Assembly: GCF_900078665.2 (NCBI RefSeq)
Contig: NZ_LT546207.1
Coordinates: 4,505,652 to 4,544,627, forward strand
Source of the DNA: Mycolicibacterium houstonense
GTDB lineage: Bacteria > Actinomycetota > Actinomycetes > Mycobacteriales > Mycobacteriaceae
Direction: 5' to 3'
DNA: 38,976 nt
This document shows positions 16,074 through 25,692 of the stretch, one piece after another (position 1 is the first letter of the stretch; every line of letters starts with the position of its first letter). Under the pieces are notes generated by a model, which was given only the letters and a program-made list of their open reading frames with translations, ran no database searches and was not told where the DNA came from. Both the position numbers and the translations under genes were made by a program.

Positions 16074-17606
16074 TCAGTGCAAACGCAGGTTTCGGAGCAG
16101 GTCGTACACGCCGGCGATCCACAGCAGCAGCGGGATCACGGCGGCAATGGCGGCGCCATCGGTCAGCTCGAGGATCCGCTTGGTCACCGGTGACACTCGA
16201 CGCACGCCGTCGGTAGCGCCCACCGCGATCACCGCGACCAACCCGACCGCCGTGTAGATCGCCAGAACCATCCAGGCCTCGGCCGGATACCACAGGCACA
16301 GACGCACCATGACGCCGGTAGGCACGGCAATCGCCGCCGCCAGCAGCGCCCAAGAGCACCACCGCTCGGCGTACAGCCGGGACCGGAAGCCACAGATCAC
16401 GGCCACCAGTCCGGCCACGATCATGCTGTGCACGAAGAAATGGCCCTGGACCACAACCGCGATCGCACCAATCGACAGCACCAGTGAACCGGCAGAGAGG
16501 AAGCCAATCAACAGCTGGCGGGTCAGCAGGCTGCGTTCCTCCAGCCGCGCCGCCGATTCCGGCACCGAGGCGATGATCGCCTTCCAGGTGGGTGACGCAT
16601 CATCGACCTCGTCGGGTGTGATGACGGGATCAAGCAGTTCGTCGTTGGACACCGTCTCACCAGGCACCGGGATCGGCGGCAACGCGATGCGGGCAACAGC
16701 GACAGTCAATTTGGCGGCGTTCGTCACCACGATCAGGCCGAACGCGATGGCGCCCGCAGGCACCCAGAAGCCCCCGCCATAACCGACGGCAATCGCCCCA
16801 CCGGTGACGGCTATCGCCAACACTGCGAGGAATGCAGCCACGTCGGCGCGGTGACGCGGTCCACCACGGGTGGCCAACGTCAACAGCAGGATCACCGCTC
16901 CCGCGCCCGCGAGCTGTGGTGCGCCAAGGGAATCCGCGTCATACGGCAACGGCACGGCCAGCGCTGCGGCACCGGCCAAGACGATCGTCGAGGCCAGGAG
17001 CAGGCTTTCGGCCAAATCCAGGTTCTCGTAGCGGCTCTGCGCGGTGAAACTGCCGCCCAGCAGGCCGAGGCCGAACAATCCCAGCGCCGCAGCCCACCAC
17101 CAGCCTTCGCCGGCACCGCTCCACGACAACAGCGACATCACGGTGATGACGGTGGCGACCACCGGAATGGCCAGGCCGACGAACCGATCCAGCGCGGTCC
17201 GGTCGAACACCGGAGACTCGTCGAGCACCGCGATCGCGTCGATCACGTCCTCGACCAGGGGACGGTACCGCTCGGTGCGGCTGACCGAAACCAGCGTCAG
17301 CAACGACCCGTCGACCACTCCGGCGTCGTCCAGGGACTCATCGGCCTTCAACGGAGGTGCACCCGGACGCGCGAACGCCCACATGCCCTGTTCCGAGAAG
17401 TCGAAACCGGCGAGGGTGTCCTTCGGGGTGTCCTCGAGCAATTCGCCGAGCACACTCACGGTTTCGTCGATGTACGTCTCGATCGGCGCGGTGGCCGGCA
17501 ACACCAGATCCGTCATCCGTTTACCGGTGAGGATGGTGACCCTGGTGGTCGACGGCCGGCTAGGAGTCCCGCTCGTCGTATCGGCGGCGGCTGCGGTCGC
17601 GGTCAA
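16074..17606 (-). CDS. eccD1: ESX-1 channel protein EccD1
   Basis: This 510-residue membrane protein forms the main transmembrane vestibule of the ESX-1 complex. An N-terminal ubiquitin-like cytosolic domain (about 20-110, opening TTRVTILTGKRMTDLVLP) is followed by a linker (RTERYRPLVEDVIDAIAVLD) and about eleven hydrophobic segments. ARIALPPIPVPGETV near residue 300 is strongly conserved. Length nearly equals M. tuberculosis EccD1 (511). The start is TTG at 17606, overlapping the espI stop as TTGA; no in-frame ATG or GTG would give the family N-terminus. That coupling suggests EccD1 synthesis depends on espI translation. Confidence 0.94.
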   Translation of the reverse strand: MTATAAAADTTSGTPSRPSTTRVTILTGKRMTDLVLPATAPIETYIDETVSVLGELLEDTPKDTLAGFDFSEQGMWAFARPGAPPLKADESLDDAGVVDGSLLTLVSVSRTERYRPLVEDVIDAIAVLDESPVFDRTALDRFVGLAIPVVATVITVMSLLSWSGAGEGWWWAAALGLFGLGLLGGSFTAQSRYENLDLAESLLLASTIVLAGAAALAVPLPYDADSLGAPQLAGAGAVILLLTLATRGGPRHRADVAAFLAVLAIAVTGGAIAVGYGGGFWVPAGAIAFGLIVVTNAAKLTVAVARIALPPIPVPGETVSNDELLDPVITPDEVDDASPTWKAIIASVPESAARLEERSLLTRQLLIGFLSAGSLVLSIGAIAVVVQGHFFVHSMIVAGLVAVICGFRSRLYAERWCSWALLAAAIAVPTGVMVRLCLWYPAEAWMVLAIYTAVGLVAVIAVGATDGVRRVSPVTKRILELTDGAAIAAVIPLLLWIAGVYDLLRNLRLH

Positions 17607-19045
17607 CGCCGTTCAAGCCTGTCGAAATCGTCGGACAGGGCAGCGGCCAGCTCGGTGATGCGGCGCTGGTACGTGTTGCTGAGCAGCTCCAGCTGAATCT
17701 CGGTGCCCGCCGCGATGTGCTTGTCCCAGGGCAGCACGATGACACGGCCCGGAGGCACGTGCCGTTCGAACTGCTGCACCAGGTCCTCGACGTCGACGTT
17801 CGGTTTACCCGGGGTGACGTGATTGATGACGACACAGGATCGGCCGAGCAGATCCTGATATCCGTTCTGGCGCATCCAGTCCATGGTGATGGCCGCCTGA
17901 CGGGCCCCGTCGATCGAGGCGCTGGCCACGATGACCATGCCCGAAACGCTGGAAAGCACACCGCGCGACGCCTTTTGGAACAGGCCGGCGCCGCAGTCGG
18001 CGAGGACCAGGTTGTAGTAACGCGAGACGACCGCGGTGGCGCTCTTCCAGTCCTCGTCGTTGAACTCGCGCTGTGCGCCGCTGTAGTCCTCGGACGACAG
18101 CACCTCGAGATTCGACCCGTTCATGCTCGTATATGCACGAATGTCGTTGTAGCGCGACAGTTCCTGATCGGCGAGCAGATCGGAAATGGTGGCCGCGGAC
18201 TGCCGACCGGCACGGTCGGCGAGGTTTCCGCCATCCGGGTCTGCGTCGATCGCCAGAATGCGGTCGCCGCGGACCTTGGCCATGGCCGAGCCCAGCGCCA
18301 CCGTGACGGCGGTCTTGCCGACGCCGCCCTTCAGACCGAACACGCCGATCTGGTACGAATCGCGGGCATTACGCCGGATCCGGCTGTGCAATTCGAGTTC
18401 GTAGATCTCATCGGGCGACAGACCCAGGTTGATCCGCGTCGTGAGATACAGCCAGTGCCGCCATCCACGTTGCGACGGCATCTTCACGCCGGTCTTCACC
18501 CCGACGTGCGACAGCGCGTCGATCGCGCGGTGGTTGCCCATCGTTGCCGCGGAGGTCGGTCCGGGTGCTGCCGGGGTCGGGATCGCCTGCCCCGCCCGCC
18601 ACGCACCACTCACCTCGGGATCGATATCCGCGAACTGGGAGGGAGCGGGACCGGGCGCAACACGCGCCACCGGGCCGGGCGCCGGCCGGGCCTGCTCATG
18701 GCGAGCACCCGGGCCGAACTGCTGCTGCTGCGGCGCGCGCAGCATGGAGTTCTGCGGCCACTGGGGCGCGGTCGCCGGCGGCTGCGGCATGGGCGCGGGC
18801 ATCTGCGGCGTGGTCTCCGCGTGCCGCGGCTGCGCGGGCTGCGCTGCCGTCTGAGTCTGAGTGGGCGCCGTGCGCGCCGCAGGGTCCACGGGTACATCCG
18901 TGGCGCTGGTCTCCCCGACCGGGGGCGGCGGTGGCGTGGCCGTGGTGGCCTTCAGAATGGCATCTCTGTCCACGATGGCCGTGGCGTCGTCGACCGGCTT
19001 ACCCGGTTCCGACGAGTGAAAGAGCCGGTCATAGTCGGCCGACAT
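17603..19045 (-). CDS. espI: ESX-1 associated MinD/ParA-like ATPase EspI
   Basis: This 480-residue protein is shorter than M. tuberculosis EspI (666, from memory), mainly because its Pro/Gln/Ala-rich N-terminal region (about 35-165) is shorter. The C-terminal SIMIBI-class ATPase domain (about 230-470) has the deviant Walker A GLKGGVGKTA (about 238-247), then AIDADPDGGNLA and LVLADCGAGLF. In M. tuberculosis EspI lowers ESX-1 activity when ATP is scarce but is not essential for secretion; whether that holds here is unknown. GAGGGG lies just upstream of ATG 19045. A large hairpin lies between esxA and this gene. Confidence 0.9.
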   Translation of the reverse strand: MSADYDRLFHSSEPGKPVDDATAIVDRDAILKATTATPPPPPVGETSATDVPVDPAARTAPTQTQTAAQPAQPRHAETTPQMPAPMPQPPATAPQWPQNSMLRAPQQQQFGPGARHEQARPAPGPVARVAPGPAPSQFADIDPEVSGAWRAGQAIPTPAAPGPTSAATMGNHRAIDALSHVGVKTGVKMPSQRGWRHWLYLTTRINLGLSPDEIYELELHSRIRRNARDSYQIGVFGLKGGVGKTAVTVALGSAMAKVRGDRILAIDADPDGGNLADRAGRQSAATISDLLADQELSRYNDIRAYTSMNGSNLEVLSSEDYSGAQREFNDEDWKSATAVVSRYYNLVLADCGAGLFQKASRGVLSSVSGMVIVASASIDGARQAAITMDWMRQNGYQDLLGRSCVVINHVTPGKPNVDVEDLVQQFERHVPPGRVIVLPWDKHIAAGTEIQLELLSNTYQRRITELAAALSDDFDRLERR

Positions 19046-19099
19046 GGGGACCCCTCAGATAGTCAAAACAGATGGTTAGATCTTTACACCCAAGCACAA

Positions 19100-19153
19100 G
19101 TGGTGGGCGGGTTCGGCCAGGACCAGACGGCCCGACCTTCCCCCGCCCACCAC
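19100..19153 (-). promoter_or_regulatory. Intercistronic stem-loop between esxA and espI
   Basis: A perfect 12-bp stem (19100-19111 with 19142-19153) encloses a second bulged 6-bp stem (113-118 with 129-135 of the same kilobase, i.e. 19113-19118/19129-19135). No U-run follows on the minus strand, so it is not a standard terminator. It could protect the esxB-esxA message or attenuate read-through into espI-eccD1. Confidence 0.6.
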
Positions 19154-19166
19154 AGCAGGTGTTTCG

Positions 19167-19445
19167 TCAGGCGAACAACCCCGTGACGCCGGCCTCGGTG
19201 GTCGCCATGGTCGAGCCGGCCTCGCTGATGGCCTGCGCGAGGTTCTGCAGGGCCAGGTTCAGCTCCTGAGCGTTGTTGTCCCAACGGGTCTGGACCGCCT
19301 GGTAAGCGGACGAGCCCTCGCCGCCCCAGACCTCGGCCAGCGTGGCAAGCGAAGCCTTGCCCTCGTCGAGCAGAGCGTTCGTCTGGCCGACGGCGCCCAT
19401 GATGTCGCCGGCGCTGCTTTCGATTCCAGCAAACTGATAATCCAT
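19167..19445 (-). CDS. esxA: ESAT-6 (EsxA), ESX-1 secreted WXG100 protein
   Basis: This 92-residue helical hairpin protein has the WXG turn at W40-G41-G42 in EVWGGEGSS. It starts [13 protein letters not shown] and ends [11 protein letters not shown], closely matching the VTGMFA end of M. tuberculosis EsxA (95 residues). It pairs with EsxB and is exported by ESX-1 as a heterodimer; in pathogens it is a main virulence factor. It lies 39 bp after esxB. Length, turn and both ends are intact. Confidence 0.97.
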   Translation of the reverse strand: MDYQFAGIESSAGDIMGAVGQTNALLDEGKASLATLAEVWGGEGSSAYQAVQTRWDNNAQELNLALQNLAQAISEAGSTMATTEAGVTGLFA

Positions 19446-19484
19446 GTTTTTCTCCGATTCTTAAGTGGTCAGTGGATGGGTTTG

Positions 19485-19790
19485 TCAGATGTTCATCTGC
19501 GAATGCAGCGCGCTGGCCTGGTCGTCATCAGTCGACTGGTACTGCGTCGCGGAGGTGTGGATGTTGTTCGAGATGTCCGCGAGCTCCTGGCGCACCTTCT
19601 CGGCCGCCTCGTGGAAACGGATCAGCGCGTTCTGAGCGGCGGCACCCGCACCCTCACTGTTCAGCTGGGCCTTCAGCGCGTTGGCACTGCCCTCGACGTG
19701 GCCCATCACTGCCTGCAGCTCGCCCGAGATTCGGTCGAAGTTGGCGGCTTCCTTGATGAGGACCGGATTGTCAGTCTTCATATCTGCCAT
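19485..19790 (-). CDS. esxB: CFP-10 (EsxB), EsxA partner and secretion-signal carrier
   Basis: This 101-residue protein aligns with CFP-10 from MADMKTD through ISGEL, NNIHTSATQY and the C-terminal SQMNI. The export motif Y84-x3-D88 (YQSTDD) is present, and the last residues are those that contact the EccCb1 motor in the family. The usual WXG turn is missing: the place of Trp43 is taken by L-N-S-E-G in KAQLNSEGAG. AAGGGG-type sequence lies upstream of ATG 19790. It is encoded just before esxA, as in all ESX-1 loci. Confidence 0.96.
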   Translation of the reverse strand: MADMKTDNPVLIKEAANFDRISGELQAVMGHVEGSANALKAQLNSEGAGAAAQNALIRFHEAAEKVRQELADISNNIHTSATQYQSTDDDQASALHSQMNI

Positions 19791-19884
19791 GTTGGATTCC
19801 CCTTATTTCCCTTTGTCCTCACCAAGAGATGTGGCGAGTCCCCCGGCCGGGTGGCCGGAAAGTCATGTGTCGTGGACGGACTGA

Positions 19885-21204
19885 CTACCAGTCGTCGTCG
19901 TCATTCGCGGCCTGGTCGTACGTCAGCGTCGTCGGCGCGACCAGCGCGTCCTTCGTCTTCTCTTCGGTCTGGCCCTTGGCACCGGCGCCGGTCATCGGTG
20001 CACCGCCGCCGGCGGCGTTGACCGGCGCCACCGGCCCAACGGCGCCCGATGCACCAGACATGGCCGCCGGTTTGGCGTCCCCGCTGATGCCCAGCATCGA
20101 GGACAACAGCTCTGTCCGAGGCGGAGATCCCAGCGCACCGGGCAGCGACGTCGCACGGACCAGTCCTGCTCCCGACGCCGGACCGGAGCCACCCGCGAGC
20201 GGATGATTCGAGAACGGCGTCGCCCCTATCAAGCCAGCCTGCATGCCCGATTGGTTTCCGCCCATGCTGCTGAACTGGCTGACCATCTGGGTGACCTGCT
20301 GCAACGGTTGGGTCAGCGTCTGCATCGGGCTCTGGATCATCTGGGGAATCTGCCCCGCGATCTGCCCGACCTGCTGACCCATCTGCATGGCCATCTGCAT
20401 GCCCTGCTGCATACCGGTCTGCTGGGTCGGATCCTTCTGCTGTTGACCGGCGTTCTCACCCTTTTGCGCCGCACCGACCGCCCGCTGTTGGGCGGAGTTC
20501 GCCTGTGCCGCAGCGTTACCGGCGACCAGACCCACCGACTCCATCGTGGCCAGTGCGGACACCCCTTCGATCGCGGCGTTGCGAATCAGGCCCTGGGCCG
20601 CGCGCGGTACCGTCGACGCGACCGCCGCCGCCACCGTCGTCTCACCAACGCCGGGAATCACGATCGGCTTCATCGGCACAAGTGGCTCGAACAGCAGGTT
20701 GACGGTGGTTTCGGCGTGATACGCCTCCATCGCACCAGCAGCCTGATTCCACATGCGCACGAAGTAGTCCATCTCGTTCAACCCGATCGGCACGGTGTTG
20801 ATACCGAGAAAGTTGGTCGCGTTCAGAACCGCATTGGTGATGTGGTTCTGCTCGATCTCCGGAATCGGCGGAGTGGTAGCCAACGCCAGGGAGTAGGAGC
20901 TGGCTTGAGCACTGGCCTGCAAGGCGCGCTTCTGGGCCTGTAGCACCATGGTCCGCAGCCACATGATCATCGGCATGGTCGCGGAGACGGCCCGTTCACT
21001 CGCCGACCCACTCCACACCGAGGTCAAGTTGCTCAGCGCCGCTGCCAACTCGTCGGCCTGGGTCTCCAATAGGATTGCCAGCCCCTCCCAGCCCGCTGCC
21101 GCCTGGAGCATCGGTGCCGGGCCCGCACCGCACATCAACCGTGCGGTGTTGACCTCTGGCGGCATCGCGAACCAGGTCGGAGGGACGGGCGGTACGGCGA
21201 CCAT
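19885..21204 (-). CDS. ppe68: PPE-family protein PPE68
   Basis: This 439-residue protein is longer than M. tuberculosis PPE68 (368). The N-terminal PPE domain (about 1-175) has MPPEVNTARL near residue 14 and the W64-S-G turn (VWSGSASE). It should pair with PE35, with EspG1 binding the helical tip. After residue 230 comes a Met/Gln-rich segment (about 245-315, with GMQQGMQMAMQMGQQVGQI) and a Gly/Ala/Pro tail ending NDDDDW. It is preceded by PE35 (35 bp gap) and followed by esxB, as expected. The extra length lies in the Met/Gln-rich and Gly-rich C-terminal region. Confidence 0.92.
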   Translation of the reverse strand: MVAVPPVPPTWFAMPPEVNTARLMCGAGPAPMLQAAAGWEGLAILLETQADELAAALSNLTSVWSGSASERAVSATMPMIMWLRTMVLQAQKRALQASAQASSYSLALATTPPIPEIEQNHITNAVLNATNFLGINTVPIGLNEMDYFVRMWNQAAGAMEAYHAETTVNLLFEPLVPMKPIVIPGVGETTVAAAVASTVPRAAQGLIRNAAIEGVSALATMESVGLVAGNAAAQANSAQQRAVGAAQKGENAGQQQKDPTQQTGMQQGMQMAMQMGQQVGQIAGQIPQMIQSPMQTLTQPLQQVTQMVSQFSSMGGNQSGMQAGLIGATPFSNHPLAGGSGPASGAGLVRATSLPGALGSPPRTELLSSMLGISGDAKPAAMSGASGAVGPVAPVNAAGGGAPMTGAGAKGQTEEKTKDALVAPTTLTYDQAANDDDDW

Positions 21205-21239
21205 TGCTGGGAGACCCTAACTCTGACGAATCGTGCCTG

Positions 21240-21533
21240 TTAAAGCGTGGTGGCGTTGGCCGCGTCGACCGTGCGGTAGATGTTGGCGGCCTCGAGGTAC
21301 GCCGCGCCCGCTCGGGCCAGCTCCTCCTGGGCGAAGGTGTTCACCGTCAACGCCTCCACACCTTCGCTGGCGAACGCAGCAGCGGCCATGGCCGAAACCT
21401 CATCGGCACCGGCCGGAACCAGCGCGGTGACGGCTGCCGAAGCGGTGGTGCCGCCGGCCAGCCCGCGGGCGGCGTTTGCGATCACCTGTGCCGCAACACC
21501 TTCCGCGGCCTGGTTGTGCATCAACGGTTGCAT
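21240..21533 (-). CDS. pe35: PE-family protein PE35
   Basis: This 97-residue PE protein is the predicted partner of PPE68. It shares the family core LVPAGADEVSAMAAAAFASE (about 39-58) with M. tuberculosis PE35 and has the export motif Y86-x3-D90 (YRTVD) near the C-terminus. I start it at ATG 21533 (MQPLMHNQ), preceded by AGGGGAG at seven bases. A longer in-frame ATG at 21578 would run through this ribosome site and is not supported. The strict N-terminal Pro-Glu of classic PE proteins is absent, as often in PE35. Confidence 0.92.
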   Translation of the reverse strand: MQPLMHNQAAEGVAAQVIANAARGLAGGTTASAAVTALVPAGADEVSAMAAAAFASEGVEALTVNTFAQEELARAGAAYLEAANIYRTVDAANATTL

Positions 21534-21638
21534 TTGCTTGCTCCCCTGTGTCGTTCTGAAATAACCAGGGACAAGCACTCAAAAGCGACGTGGCAGATGT
21601 TTGCCATGTCACCAAGGAACCTGTCCCCCGATCCCTTT

Positions 21639-21658
21639 GCTGGCGGGCCGCCGCCAGC
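21639..21658 (-). promoter_or_regulatory. Small GC-rich hairpin between eccCb1 and PE35
   Basis: A perfect 8-bp stem (21639-21646 with 21651-21658) and a 4-base loop lie in the 158-bp spacer before PE35. No U-run follows in the direction of transcription. It may be an RNA-processing or stabilising element separating the machinery message from the abundant PE35-PPE68-esxBA message. Confidence 0.4.
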
Positions 21659-21691
21659 GTTGCTGAGTGCGTTGAATAAATACTAACTGCC

Positions 21692-23464
21692 CTATTGGGG
21701 TGGTGAGAACACTTCTTCTTCGGGCGGATCGACATAGGCCGCCTGAATGACTTCCTTTCCATCCGGTGAAACCAGAAATGCCTGACCAGGTGGCCTTTTC
21801 TTGACGATGATGTCCCGCGACGGGAAGTCGTTCTTCTCCCCAGAAAGGAACAACGTCGGCGAACCGGCCCCATAAGCCGCACCCACGAACTTGTCCATCG
21901 TCGACCGATGGGCCTGGCTCATCTGGCAGGTCACGATGATGTGCAGACCGATATCCGCGGCAGCCGGCAGCAACGGACCCAACGGCGCCATCGGCGACAT
22001 CATGCCCGCGGCAGCCACGACCATGTGCCAGTCGTCGACCAACAACACCACATCAGGGCCGCTCCACCACGACCGCGCCCGCAACTGCGCCGTGGTCAGG
22101 TCAGGCGGCGGGAGGCGTTTCTTCAGGTTGAAGGACAACGCCTTGATCGCCTCCTCCAGAGAGGCACTGTTGCGGTTGATCGCACCGGCGTCCAGCAGAT
22201 GCGTGTCCGGCACCGCGTCGAGCAGGCCGGACCGGTAGTCAGCCAGCATGAACCGCACCTGCTGCGGGCTGTTCCGTTTGCAGATCGCCTGTGCCACAGC
22301 GTGCGCGATGCGGGTCTTGCCCGATTTCGGCGCGCCGAAGATCAGCAGGTGCGGCGTCACGTTCATCTGGTTGTAAGCGACGGTGAGGTCGGCCTCACGC
22401 ACGCCCAACGGCACCTGCCAACGCGTCCGGTAGTCGGCGTCCGGGCCGGGCGGGTTCGGATCGAGCTGGTGCAGGTAGATCCGTTCCGGCAGCACCCGCA
22501 CCTGCGGCGCCTGATCCGTGTGGCGCGCGGCCACCGCCTGCACACCAGCCGAGATCGCCTCGACGATGTTCGCGGCGCTGTGCACGCCGTCGAGCCGAGG
22601 AACACCGATCATCAGATGGTGCTTCTCCAACGAGATGGCGCGGCCCGGGCGGCCCGCCGGGATGTCCCGGGTGATCCGGTCGATCTGCGTCTCGTTGACG
22701 TCACCGAGCCGGAACTCCACCTTGGTGCCCAGGTAGTCACGCACACGCGACTTGAGCTCGGTCCATCGCGGCGTCGAGATGATGACGTGCACACCGAACG
22801 CAAGTCCCTGGCCGGCCAGGTCCTGTACCGAAGGTTCCAGATCCGGGAACTCGGCCACGAACGCCGGCCAACCGTCGATCACCAGGAACACATCGCCGAA
22901 CGGGTCCTGATAGGCCGGGTTGTTGGGGTCTTCGCGCATCTCGCGGTAGGCCGAGATGGACCCCACGCGGTATTGCTTGAACACCTGCTCCCGGGCCCTG
23001 AGCACGGCCTTGACCTCGGCCACCACCCGGTTGACCCGGTCCGGTTCGGCACGGGTGGCCACGCCGCCCACGTGCGGCAGGTCCTCCATGTACATCAAGC
23101 CACCACCGCCGAGGTCGATGCAGTAGAACTGCACCTGCCGCGGCGTGTGGGTGGCGGAAGCCGACAGGATCAGCGTCTGCAGGAACGTCGACTTGCCCGT
23201 CTGCGGCGCACCGCCGACGGCGATGTTGCCGCCCGCCGCGGACACGTCGACACCCCAGACCTCCTGGCGGTGCCGGCGCGGCTCGTCCATGATTCCGAGC
23301 GGAAAACGCAGCGGCTGACGCTGGTAGTCGCGGTCGACCAGTTCATTGACGGGGGTCGGGTCCAGCAGCGGCGGCAGCCACATCTTGTACGCGCGGCTCT
23401 CGCCGGTGGCCAGCTGACCGAGGACCACCTCACGCAACACCCTGGGTTCAGCGTCCGTGCTCAT
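21692..23464 (-). CDS. eccCb1: ESX-1 motor ATPase subunit EccCb1
   Basis: This 590-residue protein is the second half of the split FtsK/SpoIIIE-type motor. It carries the second and third ATPase domains: Walker A GAPQTGKS near 85-92 with LVIDGWP near 194-200, and GAPKSGKT near 377-384 with VVLLVDDWH downstream. The C-terminal ATPase is the docking site for the EsxB tail in the family. It is cytosolic, joined to EccCa1 at the membrane. ATG 23464 overlaps the eccCa1 stop by one base (TGATG). Both P-loops are intact. Confidence 0.95.
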   Translation of the reverse strand: MSTDAEPRVLREVVLGQLATGESRAYKMWLPPLLDPTPVNELVDRDYQRQPLRFPLGIMDEPRRHRQEVWGVDVSAAGGNIAVGGAPQTGKSTFLQTLILSASATHTPRQVQFYCIDLGGGGLMYMEDLPHVGGVATRAEPDRVNRVVAEVKAVLRAREQVFKQYRVGSISAYREMREDPNNPAYQDPFGDVFLVIDGWPAFVAEFPDLEPSVQDLAGQGLAFGVHVIISTPRWTELKSRVRDYLGTKVEFRLGDVNETQIDRITRDIPAGRPGRAISLEKHHLMIGVPRLDGVHSAANIVEAISAGVQAVAARHTDQAPQVRVLPERIYLHQLDPNPPGPDADYRTRWQVPLGVREADLTVAYNQMNVTPHLLIFGAPKSGKTRIAHAVAQAICKRNSPQQVRFMLADYRSGLLDAVPDTHLLDAGAINRNSASLEEAIKALSFNLKKRLPPPDLTTAQLRARSWWSGPDVVLLVDDWHMVVAAAGMMSPMAPLGPLLPAAADIGLHIIVTCQMSQAHRSTMDKFVGAAYGAGSPTLFLSGEKNDFPSRDIIVKKRPPGQAFLVSPDGKEVIQAAYVDPPEEEVFSPPQ

Positions 23465-25692
23465 CAGTTCACCGCCGTATCGAAGATGGGAGTCGTCGTG
23501 AACTGGTGGATCCGCACCCGTGCCTGACGCTTCGCGCGCGGCTTGGCCTCACCGTCGACCGAGTCGAGATCGGCCGGAACGTAGTTGTTTCCGGTGTAGA
23601 CGGCCCGGAACTTCACCGGATCCTCCATACCGACGCGCAGGAAGCCCACGCCGCTCTCCTTGTTGGTGATGTACTGCGCCTCGGGCGTACCGATCACCGC
23701 CTTGGATTCGGCCGAACTGGTGGTACGCAAGGCAATTCGGTACGTCAGGTTGGGCTCGAGCTTGTCGATGCGCGCACCGCCGGTGTTCAGCGACTGCGTG
23801 GCCAGCAGCAGGTGCACCCGCAGCGAGCGGCCCACGCGACAGATCCGGTCAAACAACTGGATGAAGTCCGGATGGTTCTGCAGCAACTCGGCGAACTCGT
23901 CGACGACCACGAACAGTGTCGGCAACGGCGGCAGATCCGCACCACGCTCGCGGTGCTTCTCGTACTCGGCCACGCCGGACAGCGCACCGGCGGCGCCCAC
24001 CTGCATGCCGGCCTGACGCAGAATCGACTGGCGCCGATCGAGCTCACCGGTGAGCACCTCGCCCATGCGGCCGACGAGTTCGGCTTCCTCCTCCATGTTG
24101 GTGACGACGGCCGCGGTGTGTGGCAGCTTCTCCATGCCGAGGAACGTCGAACCACCCTTGAAGTCGGTGAGCAGCAGGTTGATCTGGTCGGGATGGTGGG
24201 TCGCCACCAGCGACAGGATCAGGGTTCGGAGGAACTCCGACTTGCCCGAGCCGGTGGTACCGATGAGCATGCCGTGCGGGCCGGCACCGAACTCGGCGCC
24301 TTCCTTGATGTCGAGATAGCTGATCTCGCCCGACTTGAGCTCGTGACCGAACGGGATCCTGAGCCGGTCCCGGTCGGTGTCGGCGTACATGCGCCACCGG
24401 GCCGGCACGATCTCCTCGATCGACTTGGCGCCGACCAGGTGGTGCCACTCGGTGGACACCTTCTTCTGCACTCGGACGTTCTTGTCGATGATCGTGCCGG
24501 TGATCGACCAACCCGCGAGCTTCCGGGCGATCCGGCCGGCCTGCGCCGGCGTCATCCGGTCGGCAACCCGCGTCACCTCGCGATAGTTCTGGTTCGGCAA
24601 CTTGTCGTCGGCCGTCCCGTCGGAATCAACGCGCAGCCGGTAAGCGGAGCCGCGGTGGTTTCCCAGGGTGAGGACCGTGACCCCGGCCCGGCCGTCGACC
24701 GGGAAGCCCGCCTTTCCACCGGTGAGGTCGACCACGATGACGTACGGGCCGCCGGGCGCCGCGTCGGCGCTGTGCGGTCCGCGTGCGGTCAGATCGCTCA
24801 GGCCGTCGGGACGGGTGTAGACGAGCCGGGTGGGTCCGGCCGCGTCGGTATCGGTCTGGTGCTGGACGTGCGGCAACCACTTGAGCCACGACCAGTTCGG
24901 ATCCTCCGGATTGTCGGTGAGGACCCGGATCTGGAGCAGGTCTGGCGGATGGAACACCGCCAGATGGCAGATCATCGCGGTCAGCAAGGCCGAGGCGCCG
25001 TCGATGTCACCACCCACCGCGATGGTCGGAAATGTGCGCAGCTGAACAAGTTTCGGGCAATCGTGGATCAGGCCGTGGGTTCGCAGGAACTTTGTCACCC
25101 ACATGTGGCTCACCGGCTCAAGGTGCGGCTGCGGCGCGCCATCCGGGCCGGCCAGCTCGCCGCTGGTGTTCGGTTTGAGGAGCCGGTCGACCGCGATCTC
25201 CGCACCGATCCCGATACGGGTGGCCGCGTAGAAATCGGAGTTGGCCTGACGGGACCACTGCCGATGCGTGCCGATGATCGAGAGCAGATCTTCGGGATGT
25301 GGCGCGTGGTAACCGAAGAACGCCACCTGGGCCGAGGCCGACGACGTCACGCGGGTACGCAGCCCGGCCAGGTATCGCAGGTATTCCTTGCGGTCGGCGT
25401 TGATTTCAGGGACTTTCTTGCCTCCGCCACCACCCGCGCCCATGAAACCGACGGTGCCCATGATCATCATCAGCGGCATCATCAGCATGTACGGAGACAG
25501 CTGACGCACACCGGTGAAGATCATGATCGCGATCATGCCGAGCATGCAGCCGCCCATGACCCACGGCATGGCCTTCTGCATGCCCGACGGCGGGATCTCG
25601 ATACCGAGGTCGTCCGGTGGGGCGACGTTGATCTCGCCCGGCGTCAACCGCGGTCCCCGCTTGATCGTCGGCGTGAATTTCTTGGTGGTCAT
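23464..25692 (-). CDS. eccCa1: ESX-1 motor ATPase subunit EccCa1
   Basis: This 742-residue membrane-bound half of the ESX-1 motor has two hydrophobic segments (about 43-62 and 66-86), a Gly-rich stretch, a DUF-type stalk region and the first FtsK-like ATPase domain (about 450-700). That domain has Walker A GTTGSGKS at 478-485 and Walker [13 protein letters not shown]. Its length is near that of M. tuberculosis EccCa1 (747). It overlaps eccB1 by ATGA and eccCb1 by one base, so the three are translationally linked. Splitting of EccC into two genes is characteristic of ESX-1. Confidence 0.96.
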   Translation of the reverse strand: MTTKKFTPTIKRGPRLTPGEINVAPPDDLGIEIPPSGMQKAMPWVMGGCMLGMIAIMIFTGVRQLSPYMLMMPLMMIMGTVGFMGAGGGGGKKVPEINADRKEYLRYLAGLRTRVTSSASAQVAFFGYHAPHPEDLLSIIGTHRQWSRQANSDFYAATRIGIGAEIAVDRLLKPNTSGELAGPDGAPQPHLEPVSHMWVTKFLRTHGLIHDCPKLVQLRTFPTIAVGGDIDGASALLTAMICHLAVFHPPDLLQIRVLTDNPEDPNWSWLKWLPHVQHQTDTDAAGPTRLVYTRPDGLSDLTARGPHSADAAPGGPYVIVVDLTGGKAGFPVDGRAGVTVLTLGNHRGSAYRLRVDSDGTADDKLPNQNYREVTRVADRMTPAQAGRIARKLAGWSITGTIIDKNVRVQKKVSTEWHHLVGAKSIEEIVPARWRMYADTDRDRLRIPFGHELKSGEISYLDIKEGAEFGAGPHGMLIGTTGSGKSEFLRTLILSLVATHHPDQINLLLTDFKGGSTFLGMEKLPHTAAVVTNMEEEAELVGRMGEVLTGELDRRQSILRQAGMQVGAAGALSGVAEYEKHRERGADLPPLPTLFVVVDEFAELLQNHPDFIQLFDRICRVGRSLRVHLLLATQSLNTGGARIDKLEPNLTYRIALRTTSSAESKAVIGTPEAQYITNKESGVGFLRVGMEDPVKFRAVYTGNNYVPADLDSVDGEAKPRAKRQARVRIHQFTTTPIFDTAVN

